Positions 1-7,564 of a DNA stretch of 64,000 bases are shown one piece after another; within the stretch, counting starts at the first letter, position 1, and each line of letters opens with the position of its first letter. A program made the translations under genes and the position numbers. The DNA comes from Hymenobacter guriensis (lineage in GTDB: Bacteria; Bacteroidota; Bacteroidia; Cytophagales; Hymenobacteraceae), in the NCBI RefSeq assembly GCF_015773195.1, contig NZ_JADWYK010000012.1, forward strand, positions 62,001-126,000, written 5' to 3'. Under the pieces are notes generated by a model that saw only the letters and a program-made list of their open reading frames with translations, did no database searches and was not told where the DNA came from.

Positions 1-1
1 C

Positions 2-574
2 GCCGTGGAACGGAGCCGCTACCCGGCCAGCGCCTACCTCATGTACTTCACCAGCAGCCACGACATCAACAGCTGGGACGGCACCGAGTATGAGCGGCTG
101 GGCAAAGATGCCCTGCCCCAAGCCGTGCTCACGGCCCTGCTCCCGGGCATCCCGATGGTGTACAGCGGCCAGGAAGCGGCTATGAAAAAGCGCCTCCGCT
201 TCTTCGATAAGGACACCATTCCGTGGCGCGACTACCCGCTGCAGGATTTCTATACCAAGCTGCTGCAACTGAAAAGACGCCACCCCGCCCTGCGCAACGG
301 CGACGCCTGCAGTCAGTTTGCGAAGCTGGAGGATGGCAGCCCGAAAGTGTATGCCTTCCTGCGCCGCAAGGCCAAAGCAGCCGTACTCACGGCCGTAAAC
401 TTTGATAGTCAGCCCCACGAACTGGCGCTGGGCATCGTGGCCCCGGGCGTGTATCGGGAGCTGTTCAGCGGACAGGTGCTGCGTATGGGCGCGGGTTCGA
501 AGCTGCTGGTGCCCCCGCACGGCTACCGCGTGTATGAGCGCCTGCCCGATCCGCCCCGCCAGGGACTGTGGTAG
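2..574 (+). CDS. alpha-amylase family protein, C-terminal part (cut by window edge)
   Basis: This is the 3' end of a glycoside hydrolase family 13 (GH13) enzyme; its start lies before the window. The visible 190 residues align along their whole length with the C-terminal part of the next gene. They include the SSHDINSWDG stretch, whose His-Asp pair corresponds to the third catalytic Asp of the family, then GQEAAMKKRL and the small C-terminal beta domain. The expected activity is hydrolysis or transglycosylation of alpha-1,4 glucans. Nothing can be said about a signal peptide or the first two catalytic residues, which lie outside. The next gene follows after about 70 bases on the same strand, so the two probably form an operon born by tandem duplication. 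Confidence 0.9.
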   Translation, partial: AVERSRYPASAYLMYFTSSHDINSWDGTEYERLGKDALPQAVLTALLPGIPMVYSGQEAAMKKRLRFFDKDTIPWRDYPLQDFYTKLLQLKRRHPALRNGDACSQFAKLEDGSPKVYAFLRRKAKAAVLTAVNFDSQPHELALGIVAPGVYRELFSGQVLRMGAGSKLLVPPHGYRVYERLPDPPRQGLW

Positions 575-643
575 CGGGTAGGGCGGACCGGGACGGCAAC
601 CCCGGCGGCAGCGGGTCGTTCAACCGCAGCAAAAGCCCTTGTC

Positions 644-1993
644 ATGCCTGCCGAAGAACCCCTGCACCCGCACAGCCACCTGTTTCAGGTTCGTCACCCG
701 GAGTGGGCCGCCAATGCCACGATTTATGAAGTAAACCTGCGCCAATTCACGCCGGAAGGCACGTTTCGGGCATTTACTGAGCACTTGCCCCGGCTGGCGG
801 CTATGGGCGTAAGCATTGTGTGGCTGATGCCGGTGCACCCCATTGGCGAAGTGAACCGCAAGGGCACGCTGGGCAGCCAGTACGCCGTGCAAGACTACTT
901 TGGGGTGAACCCCGAGTTTGGTACCCTCGACGACTTGCGGCACCTGGTACACACAGCCCACGCGCTGGGGTTGAAGGTCCTGCTTGATTGGGTGGCCAAC
1001 CATACCAGCTGGGACAACCCGCTGGTAGCCCAGCACCCCGACTGGTACCGGCACGGCGCCCAGGGCCAGCTGGTACCGCCCGTGCCCGACTGGACCGACG
1101 TAGTAGCCTTCGACTACGCCCAGCCGGCCCTGCGCCGCTACATGACGGATGCACTGCTTTATTGGGTGCGCGAGGCCCATATCGACGGGTACCGCTGCGA
1201 CGTGGCCGGGCTGGTGCCCACCGATTTCTGGGATGAGGCCCGCCGGGAGCTGGACGAAGTGAAGCCGCTGTTTATGCTGGCTGAGTGGGACGAGCTGTAC
1301 CCCAGCGGGGGCCTGAGCTGGGAGGAGTTCAACTCCGATACCAAGCTGCTGGAACGGGCCTTCAACATGACCTTTGGCCTGCGCCTGCACTATTTGCTCG
1401 ATCATATTGCCGAAGACAAAAATGCGCTGAGCGACATCGATATCTACCTGGCGTCCGAGCGGGCCAAGTACCCGCCCTCCGTTTACCTGATGCACTTCAC
1501 CAACAACCACGACGTGAACAGCTGGGACGGCACCGAGTACGAGCGGCTGGGTGCGCTGGCCCTGCCTTTTGCCGTGCTGACGGTGCTGCTGCCGGGCATG
1601 CCGCTGGTGTACACCGGCCAGGAGGCCGCCCTGCGCAAGCGCCTGGCCTTCTTCGACCGCGACCCGGTAGACTGGCAGAATTTCCCGCTCCAGAATTTCT
1701 ACACGCGCCTGCTGCAGCTCAAGCGCCGCCACCCCGCCTTGCGCAACGGCGACCCGGCCAGCCGCTTCCTCCGCCTGGAAAGCGCCCCGGAGCTTTATGG
1801 TTTTCTTCGACTCAAGCAAGATGCAGCCATGCTTTGCGTCATCAATACCGCACCGGCCGAGCGCACGTTGGCTCTGCCCGCTGCGGCAGCTGGCTCCTGG
1901 CTGGATGTGTTCAGCGAAGAGCCGTTGACACTCCGTGCTGAGGCAGAACTGACCGTGCCCGCCCGCGGCTGGCGGGTGTTGGAAAGAGTTTAG
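644..1993 (+). CDS. alpha-amylase family glycoside hydrolase
   Basis: A complete GH13 enzyme of 449 residues. The family's conserved regions appear in order: DWVANH at 115-120, GYRCDVAG with Arg184 and the nucleophile Asp186, the acid/base Glu214 in LAEWDE, and NNHD with His289-Asp290. A short C-terminal beta domain follows. There is no signal peptide, so it probably acts in the cytoplasm on maltodextrins or storage glucan rather than on external starch. The start is the ATG that gives MPAEEPLHPH; the GH13 fold begins at about residue 20. It is a close paralogue of the truncated upstream gene. Exact substrate preference cannot be read from sequence. Confidence 0.93.
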   Translation: MPAEEPLHPHSHLFQVRHPEWAANATIYEVNLRQFTPEGTFRAFTEHLPRLAAMGVSIVWLMPVHPIGEVNRKGTLGSQYAVQDYFGVNPEFGTLDDLRHLVHTAHALGLKVLLDWVANHTSWDNPLVAQHPDWYRHGAQGQLVPPVPDWTDVVAFDYAQPALRRYMTDALLYWVREAHIDGYRCDVAGLVPTDFWDEARRELDEVKPLFMLAEWDELYPSGGLSWEEFNSDTKLLERAFNMTFGLRLHYLLDHIAEDKNALSDIDIYLASERAKYPPSVYLMHFTNNHDVNSWDGTEYERLGALALPFAVLTVLLPGMPLVYTGQEAALRKRLAFFDRDPVDWQNFPLQNFYTRLLQLKRRHPALRNGDPASRFLRLESAPELYGFLRLKQDAAMLCVINTAPAERTLALPAAAAGSWLDVFSEEPLTLRAEAELTVPARGWRVLERV

Positions 1994-2093
1994 ATAAACT
2001 CAGTATTTTGCCGGTACTTATGCGCTGTATTCACCCTGATATGCCAACTCTTTTTCCAAGAAATTAATTATAGGAGGGACATTACTGTTCTAT

Positions 2094-2957
2094 TTGTGTG
2101 CTATTTCAAGCATTGCGCAAGAAGCCGACTCTGCCTTGGCCCGTATCAGAAGGGCTGATTATTATGCTACTCCTTTTTCGGGCGCATTTCCAATTCTGGC
2201 TTACCGGCTCAGTCCAGGTGGGGGCCTTAGAGTGTCGCCAGCACTACCGGTAGATTATTTTGATTCTCAAGGAAAGATGCTGCCCGGCGGCCCTTATCAA
2301 TACGGCTCTGGTGAATTCTCAAAATATGGTACTGCCCTCGTTATGCGTAATGGTTTATGGGGTATGATCGACCAGCACGGCACAGTACTTATTCCATTGC
2401 AATATGAGCGACTAGAGTTCAGTAAGCATTCCAGCCGCTGGCTACAAGCCCGAATCAATAAACGATGGGGGCTAATTGATTCAAGCGGCCTCACAAGAGT
2501 TATACCCCAGTATGATGAGATAATAGATTTTTCAGACCACATGATGGCCGTTAAACTTCAGGATAAATGGGGTTTTATAGATGAATCTGGTACATTAATT
2601 ATACCAACCATGTACAACTATGTCCATAGGCCTTTCCACGAAGGATTCGCAGCAGTACGCCTTTCAAAAGAAAATTCTGTAGGTTTTATTAATAAGCATA
2701 ACGAATGCATTACTGGGTTTCGGTTTGATTATCCTTACTGCGTAAATAAAACAAATGCGCATATCCGTGATTTAACCAAATACTACGAGTTTAAAAACGG
2801 ATTTGCATTAGTTCGTAATAACAATTGCGAAATAGGCGTAATTAATACCGATGATCAGGAAGTGCTACCCATTCGATTTTATCATGTGGAAGTAAATGAC
2901 AGCACTATCATTGGGCACCGCAAAAAGCGGAAGCTTGTTTATGTCATTCCCCGATAA
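2094..2957 (+). CDS. WG-repeat exported protein with a damaged 5' end
   Basis: The body carries three to four WG repeats, seen as the motifs NGLWGMID, NKRWGLID and QDKWGFID and their degenerate successor NSVGFIN. Such repeats form beta-rich surface or periplasmic domains of unknown ligand. The coordinates use the first near-cognate start (TTG), but this is probably not the true N-terminus: the open frame continues upstream and encodes KKLIIGGTLLFYLCAISSIA, a good signal peptide with no usable start codon. An ATG at 2041 lies in another frame and would join it if the T5 run at 2051-2055 held one more T. A CTG at 2085 sits 7 bases after AGGAGG (2072-2077) and is another possible start. The gene is clearly more AT-rich than its neighbours. 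Confidence 0.7.
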   Translation: MCAISSIAQEADSALARIRRADYYATPFSGAFPILAYRLSPGGGLRVSPALPVDYFDSQGKMLPGGPYQYGSGEFSKYGTALVMRNGLWGMIDQHGTVLIPLQYERLEFSKHSSRWLQARINKRWGLIDSSGLTRVIPQYDEIIDFSDHMMAVKLQDKWGFIDESGTLIIPTMYNYVHRPFHEGFAAVRLSKENSVGFINKHNECITGFRFDYPYCVNKTNAHIRDLTKYYEFKNGFALVRNNNCEIGVINTDDQEVLPIRFYHVEVNDSTIIGHRKKRKLVYVIPR

Positions 2958-3170
2958 GTTATCTAGCCATTTCCGGCAACAGGATTTATAGGATAGCACG
3001 GTGGGTGCTGGAAAAGCATCTGTAGGAGGCAGAGGTCCCCCCCGTCGATAACCTAACCGCCAAAACAGCGGTTTAGCAATGCGCTACCAAGTACCAGTCA
3101 GGTCGCGGCTTTCGGCCTGACAACGGCCAACGAGTAGCTGACAACGAACATCAACTATCTAAAAACGTAC

Positions 3171-4121
3171 ATGCAACATCGTGAACTGGGCCGCTCGGGC
3201 CTGCAGCTGGCCCCGCTCGTGCTGGGCGGCAACGTCTTCGGCTGGACGGCCGACGAAGCCACTTCCTTTCGTATTCTGGACGCCTTCATGGCGGGCGGCG
3301 GCAACGCCATTGATACCGCCGACGGCTACTCCGTGTGGGTGCCCGGCCACATGGGCGGCGAGTCCGAAACCATCATCGGCAAGTGGCTGCACCAGCGCGG
3401 CCGCCGCGACGATGTCATTCTGGCCACCAAAGTAGGCTGGGAGGTAAACTCCGAAAACAAGGGCCTGAAAAAGGACTACATCCTGCGGGCCGTGGAAGGC
3501 TCGCTTAAGCGCCTGCAAACCGACTACATCGACCTGTACCAGTCGCACAAGGACGACCCAACCACGCCGGTAGAGGAAACCCTGGAAGCCTACGCCCAAC
3601 TGGTGAAAGAAGGCAAGGTGCGCGCCATTGGGGCGTCCAACTTCTCGGCGGCCCGTCTGCGGGAGTCCCTCGAAGCCAGCTCAACCCACGGCTTCCCGCG
3701 CTACGAGAGCCTGCAGCCACTCTACAACCTCTACGACCGCACGGAATTTGAGCGCGACCTGCTGCCGCTGCTGCAGGAGCAAAACATTGGCGTGATTCCC
3801 TACTACGGGCTGGCGGCCGGCTTCCTCACCGGCAAGTACCGTTCTGAGGCCGATCTGCAGAAAAGCCCGCGCGGAGGCGGGGTAGGCCAGAAATACCTGA
3901 ATGAAAAAGGCCTGCGTATTCTCAAGGCCCTGGATGGGGTAGCGGCCCGCCAGCAGGCCACGCCCGCCCAGGTCGCTTTGGCCTGGATTATGGCCCAGCC
4001 CGGCCTCACGGCGCCCATTGCCAGCGCCACCAGCCCCGAGCAGGTGACCGAGCTGCTCCGCGCCACCGAGCTGACGCTAGCCGCCGAAGACGTGCAGACG
4101 CTCAATCAGGCCAGCAAGTGA
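3171..4121 (+). CDS. aldo/keto reductase
   Basis: A 316-residue NADPH-dependent oxidoreductase of the aldo/keto reductase superfamily, predicted to reduce aldehydes or ketones in the cytoplasm. The expected tetrad is present: Asp48 (NAIDTAD), Tyr53, Lys87 (ATKVG) and His126 (QSHKDD). The cofactor-binding C-terminal half shows GASNFS and the PIASATSPEQV stretch. The length fits the TIM-barrel family. The start is the ATG giving MQHRELGRSG, the usual N-terminus for this subgroup. It stands alone, convergent with the next gene and sharing a bidirectional terminator with it. The physiological substrate cannot be inferred. Confidence 0.93.
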   Translation: MQHRELGRSGLQLAPLVLGGNVFGWTADEATSFRILDAFMAGGGNAIDTADGYSVWVPGHMGGESETIIGKWLHQRGRRDDVILATKVGWEVNSENKGLKKDYILRAVEGSLKRLQTDYIDLYQSHKDDPTTPVEETLEAYAQLVKEGKVRAIGASNFSAARLRESLEASSTHGFPRYESLQPLYNLYDRTEFERDLLPLLQEQNIGVIPYYGLAAGFLTGKYRSEADLQKSPRGGGVGQKYLNEKGLRILKALDGVAARQQATPAQVALAWIMAQPGLTAPIASATSPEQVTELLRATELTLAAEDVQTLNQASK

Positions 4122-4211
4122 GCGAAGTAGAAGCAGCTCTACCGCTTCGTTCGTTGGCTTACGACTGCAACGTCGGCACGCGAGCTGCTTCGACTTCGCT
4201 CAGCAGGACAA
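4116..4211 (+). repeat. family-2 interspersed repeat (gcttcg...cgctcag arms), copy 1
   Basis: The segment ends in cacgcgagctgcttcgactt followed by cgctcagcaggaca. Nearly the same ending is found at 57770-57800 and, in inverted-repeat form, at 20548-20627. The left half (gcgaagtagaagcagctc) is roughly complementary to the right (gagctgcttcgacttcgc), so the unit can fold back. It lies directly after the aldo/keto reductase stop codon. Confidence 0.55.
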
Positions 4212-4225
4212 GTGCTCGTTAACCG

Positions 4226-4270
4226 AAAAGCCCGTCATGCCCCAAACCTGCGGGGTATGACGGGCTTTTT
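4226..4270. terminator. bidirectional terminator between convergent genes
   Basis: The arms aaaagcccgtcatgcccc and gcggggtatgacgggctttt pair over about 18 bases with a short loop. They give an A-run on one side and a T-run on the other, so the hairpin can end transcription of both convergent genes. Confidence 0.85.
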
Positions 4271-4282
4271 CGTTGCCTTTAC

Positions 4283-5293
4283 CTACAGCTCTTCAGCCAG
4301 CACGTCCTGGTAGCGAAAGGAGTGCTGCACGTTTTCCAGCGGTTTGCCGTCGGCTTCGGCGTAGGGGTAGATGAAGTAGTTGAGCGGGGCGCCCTGCTGC
4401 CGGGGAGTGAGCGTCAGGTCGCGGCCCCGGGTGAATTCCACGCGGTTTTCATCGTGGGTGCCGAAGTAGTACTCCCGGCGGGCGGGGTTCTTGGCAGCCT
4501 CAGAGGCATCGATGGGCACCCAGCCGGTTTGAGGGGTGTAGAACTCGGCCCAGCAGTGGTAGCCCTTCACCTCGCCCGAGCCACGCTCCGGGGGCAGCGG
4601 AAAGCCGATGCTGAACCGAGCCGGAATGCCCAGGGCGCGGCAGTAGCCAATGAACAGGGCGTGAAAATCGGTGCAGTTGCCGTGGCGGGCGTCGCAGGCG
4701 TAGTAGATGTCGCCGCGGCCCCAGCCCTGGCCAGTTTTGTCGTACTTCACGGTAGCCACCACGTGGTTGTAGACGGCGCGGGCCTGGTCGAGCGGGGTTT
4801 CGGCGTGGGCCTCACTTGCCACTTCCCGGGCCCAGCGCCGAATCTGGTCGTCGAGGGGCACGAGCCGGTCGGGCGCCAGCCAGCGGGCCGAGTCGGGGTC
4901 CTGCATGGGTATGCGGCCGGCGGTGGGCTGCGGGGCGCGGTGCTCCCGGCGTGTTACCTGGTAGCGCACGGCCACGGTTACCGCCTGCCTGGGGCGACGT
5001 AGGCGCAGGTGCAGCAGTTGGTTGCCGTGCTGGCCCGTAGTGAGCGTGTGCTTGCCAGGCGCGTCGAGCTGGAGAATCTGCACATTCTGCGCCGAGTCGG
5101 AGTGGGCTACGGGCAGCCATATGTCCAGCTGGTGGGTGCCTGGGGGCGCCGCGGGCACGGTGGCCTGGTACTCGAAGATGAACGTGCGCACACGCGGCGC
5201 CCCGACGGACTGGGCGGAGGCCAGATGCGGCAGGACCATCAACAAAAGCAAAGCCGCCCACAGGCCGCGCCACCGAAAGCAAATTAAATCCAT
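4283..5293 (-). CDS. secreted transglutaminase-like (papain-fold) protein
   Basis: The mature part holds a transglutaminase-like domain with the Cys-His-Asp triad visible as RHGNCTDFHALF, GYHCWAEF and WVPIDASEA. This fold occurs in bacterial proteases and in enzymes that cleave or form isopeptide bonds; the actual reaction is not known here. The ATG giving MDLICFRWRG is preferred over one 11 codons upstream, because it opens directly into a signal peptide (GLWAALLLLMVLPHLASAQ). A beta-rich domain of about 100 residues precedes the catalytic core. The protein is expected in the periplasm or outside the cell. It stands alone, convergent with the aldo/keto reductase. Confidence 0.85.
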   Translation of the reverse strand: MDLICFRWRGLWAALLLLMVLPHLASAQSVGAPRVRTFIFEYQATVPAAPPGTHQLDIWLPVAHSDSAQNVQILQLDAPGKHTLTTGQHGNQLLHLRLRRPRQAVTVAVRYQVTRREHRAPQPTAGRIPMQDPDSARWLAPDRLVPLDDQIRRWAREVASEAHAETPLDQARAVYNHVVATVKYDKTGQGWGRGDIYYACDARHGNCTDFHALFIGYCRALGIPARFSIGFPLPPERGSGEVKGYHCWAEFYTPQTGWVPIDASEAAKNPARREYYFGTHDENRVEFTRGRDLTLTPRQQGAPLNYFIYPYAEADGKPLENVQHSFRYQDVLAEEL

Positions 5294-5495
5294 AGGAATA
5301 CGAAAACCGGCCCGGTACCCCATCAATAACCCGAGCTACACCTACGGCCTCCTTGCGGGGCAACCGGCCCTGCAAAGGTACGACCATGCCCTGCTTTCGT
5401 TGCCCCGGTCCGAAGCTCAACTGTAGCGCCGGATGCTACGTTAGCACCTGCAGTCTGCTTCCCGTTTCTTTCGCCTTCTGACCTACCTGCCCCGC

Positions 5496-6206
5496 ATGGC
5501 TTCTCCATCCGTTCAGCCATTCGACTGGCAACGCATCCTGCTTTCCGATGAAATGCCGCCGCTGTTCCTGCTGGAAGTGGGGCTGCGCTGCTTGGTTGTT
5601 TACCTGATGATTCTGGGTGCTCTGCGCGTGACGGGCCGGCGCGGGGTGCGGCAGCTGTCTATTTTCGAGCTGAGCATCATCCTGGCCCTGGGCTCGGCAG
5701 CCGGCGATGCCATGCTCTACCACGACACCCCGCTGCTGCACGCAGCTGTGGTGTTTGTTTTGGTATCGGGGCTGTACCTGCTGTTCAACCGGCTTACCGA
5801 GAAGTTTCCGAAGTTTTCCGACTGGCTGGAAGGCGCGCCGGTGCTGCTGGTAGAGGAAGGAGAAATCAACCTGCAGAACTTCAACAAGCAGAACCTGACG
5901 CAGAAAGAGCTGTTCGGGGAAATGCGCCAGCTGCAGGTAGAGCACCTGGGGCAGGTTCGCCGCGCTTATATCGAAGCTACCGGCAACATCAGCCTCTTTT
6001 TCTTTGCCGACGAGGACGTGCGCCCGGGTCTGCCCATTTGGCCGGAGCGGCTAACCCAGGAGCGCCGCCGGGTGGAGGAAGCCGGGCCCCACGCCTGCTG
6101 CCGGTGCGGCCACGTGCAGGAGCTGGCTAAAGGCAGCTTGGCGGAGTGCACCGTCTGCCACCACGATGCCTGGATTACGGCCTGCAACGACCCGCGCATA
6201 ACCTAA
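5496..6206 (+). CDS. DUF421 (YetF-type) membrane protein with C-terminal zinc ribbon
   Basis: Residues 25-110 form two to three membrane helices carrying the DUF421 signature (ALRVTGRRGVRQLSIFELS). A soluble domain follows with LVEEGEINLQNFNKQNLTQ. The family is related to YetF and YdfS of Bacillus, whose role is still unclear. The last 40 residues are unusual: CCRCGH and CTVCHH form a four-cysteine pair that looks like a zinc ribbon. The start is the ATG giving MASPSVQPFD. The VOC gene follows on the same strand after about 34 bases, so the two may be co-transcribed. Confidence 0.85.
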   Translation: MASPSVQPFDWQRILLSDEMPPLFLLEVGLRCLVVYLMILGALRVTGRRGVRQLSIFELSIILALGSAAGDAMLYHDTPLLHAAVVFVLVSGLYLLFNRLTEKFPKFSDWLEGAPVLLVEEGEINLQNFNKQNLTQKELFGEMRQLQVEHLGQVRRAYIEATGNISLFFFADEDVRPGLPIWPERLTQERRRVEEAGPHACCRCGHVQELAKGSLAECTVCHHDAWITACNDPRIT

Positions 6207-6239
6207 CTTGCCGGTGCTATCCTGCTTTCATTTTCGCTT

Positions 6240-6629
6240 ATGCTGCCGCTGCTCCACGTCCACCACATTGCCCTGATCTGCTCCAACTATGCCGTTTCCA
6301 GGCAATTCTATACGGAGGTGTTAGGGCTGCGTGTCCTTCGGGAGGTGTACCGGGCAGAGCGACAGTCGTGGAAGCTGGATCTGGCCCTGGGCAGCCAATA
6401 CGTCATCGAGTTGTTTTCTTTTCCCGAGACGCCCCCGCGCCTTTCCCGGCCCGAAGCCGCCGGCCTGCGCCACCTGGCTTTCGCCGTAGCCGATATCGAA
6501 GCTACTGTGCGGGCGCTGAAGGCGCAGGGAGTAACCGCCGAGCCGCTGCGCACGGATGAGTTTACCGGGCGGCGCTTCACCTTCATCCAGGACCCCGACG
6601 GGCTACCGCTGGAATTCTACGAGGCGTAA
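6240..6629 (+). CDS. YaeR-like VOC/glyoxalase family protein
   Basis: A single-module vicinal oxygen chelate protein of 129 residues. It resembles E. coli YaeR along its whole length, sharing VHHIA near the start, SWK.DLALG, QYVIELFSFP, GLRHLAF and DPDGLPLE. The His near residue 9, the Glu in VIELF, the His in LRHLAF and the Glu in PLEFYE are the likely metal ligands. It may act on a lactoylglutathione-like thioester, but the YaeR substrate is not established. It is cytoplasmic, with no signal peptide. It lies just downstream of the DUF421 gene. Confidence 0.9.
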   Translation: MLPLLHVHHIALICSNYAVSRQFYTEVLGLRVLREVYRAERQSWKLDLALGSQYVIELFSFPETPPRLSRPEAAGLRHLAFAVADIEATVRALKAQGVTAEPLRTDEFTGRRFTFIQDPDGLPLEFYEA

Positions 6630-6639
6630 GCGGCCCGGC

Positions 6640-6676
6640 AAAAAACAACGCCCCAGCCTATTGGCCGGGGCGTTGC
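6640..6676 (-). terminator. terminator of the outer-membrane barrel gene
   Basis: The stem caacgcccc/ggggcgttg is extended by agcc/ggcc. Read on the minus strand it is followed by a T6 run, so it serves the minus-strand gene that ends at 6721. It also lies just behind the VOC gene and may stop that transcript too. Confidence 0.8.
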
Positions 6677-6720
6677 GGGCAGCCATCAACTGGCCTGAGT
6701 ACAGCCCTGCCGGGCAGGAC

Positions 6721-7422
6721 CTAGTGAAAGCGGTAAGCCAGGCCCAGCCGTAGTACGCGCATGTAGGCCTCATTTACGCCACCTACCCAGCCTTCTTTGT
6801 AGTTGCTGAGCCCGTGGGCGTAGCTGGCCGTCAAACTCACCGGCCCCCTGCTCAGAGCCAGCCCGGCCCGCAGCCGATTATCCCAAAACTGAGTGGCACG
6901 GTCACGGTCGGTTTCCAGGTCGTTACCATTGAGGGTGTAGTCTGCCTTTTCCCGGCAAGCTAGCTGGCGCGCTATTTCCAGGCCTAACGTCACATCCAGC
7001 GCCACCTCGCCCATGCGCAGCCGCTGGCCTAGGTAAGGGTTTAGCCCAACGAACTGGTTGTTGAGGTGGGCTTTACCCTCCACAGTGTTGGTAGGCCGCA
7101 GCACCGTGTTGACGCTGGTAATGCGCACGGCGGGCCGTAGCAGATCGTAGCCCAGTTGGGCGCCCAGCAGCAACCCGCGCCGGCCCACAAACTGGCCCTG
7201 CACTGCCGCCCCGTACGAGAGGCCCCAACGGCTGCCGTAGGGGTTGTTGGTGTACGAAGCTTCGGGGCTGCTGTCGTTTACGTTGATGGCGGAAGAGCTT
7301 TCGGCCGAAGCGCCCCGGAAAGCGGCCACACCCGTGGTCAGTTGTCCTGACCATTCAACTTGCTGGGCGGAAGCCAGTAGCGGCAGTAGCAGCAGGGAGG
7401 TAGCGAGAAGAAGTGGTTTCAT
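6721..7422 (-). CDS. outer membrane beta-barrel protein
   Basis: A signal peptide (MKPLLLATSLLLLPLLASAQ) leads into a sequence of alternating amphipathic strands: GLLLGAQLGYDLL, VALDVTLGLEIARQ, LRAGLALSRGPVSLTASYA. It ends in LRLGLAYRF-His, the aromatic end typical of barrels inserted by the BAM machinery. At about 233 residues it should make an eight-stranded barrel. The ATG at 7422 is chosen because it begins the signal peptide; an upstream ATG adds 12 unlikely residues. Function is unknown. It is divergent from the serine biosynthesis gene, with about 140 bases between them. Confidence 0.82.
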   Translation of the reverse strand: MKPLLLATSLLLLPLLASAQQVEWSGQLTTGVAAFRGASAESSSAINVNDSSPEASYTNNPYGSRWGLSYGAAVQGQFVGRRGLLLGAQLGYDLLRPAVRITSVNTVLRPTNTVEGKAHLNNQFVGLNPYLGQRLRMGEVALDVTLGLEIARQLACREKADYTLNGNDLETDRDRATQFWDNRLRAGLALSRGPVSLTASYAHGLSNYKEGWVGGVNEAYMRVLRLGLAYRFH

Positions 7423-7564
7423 AACAGTGGTTTTTAGTAGGATTCGGGCGGCAGCCATTTCGTTGCATAAGCTGCTGGAATCGGCGGGTTTCAGTTTGAA
7501 ATCGTAGAACGGCCCGCTGCCGGCTTGCCCGTATTTGCCCGTTGCGTTCTACCTTGCCCCCATC

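Noticed and set aside
3040..3125. Two small hairpins (aaccgc...gcggtt and gtcagg...cctgac) before the aldo/keto reductase
   Set aside because: Short stems without a T-run; not enough to name a terminator or riboswitch.
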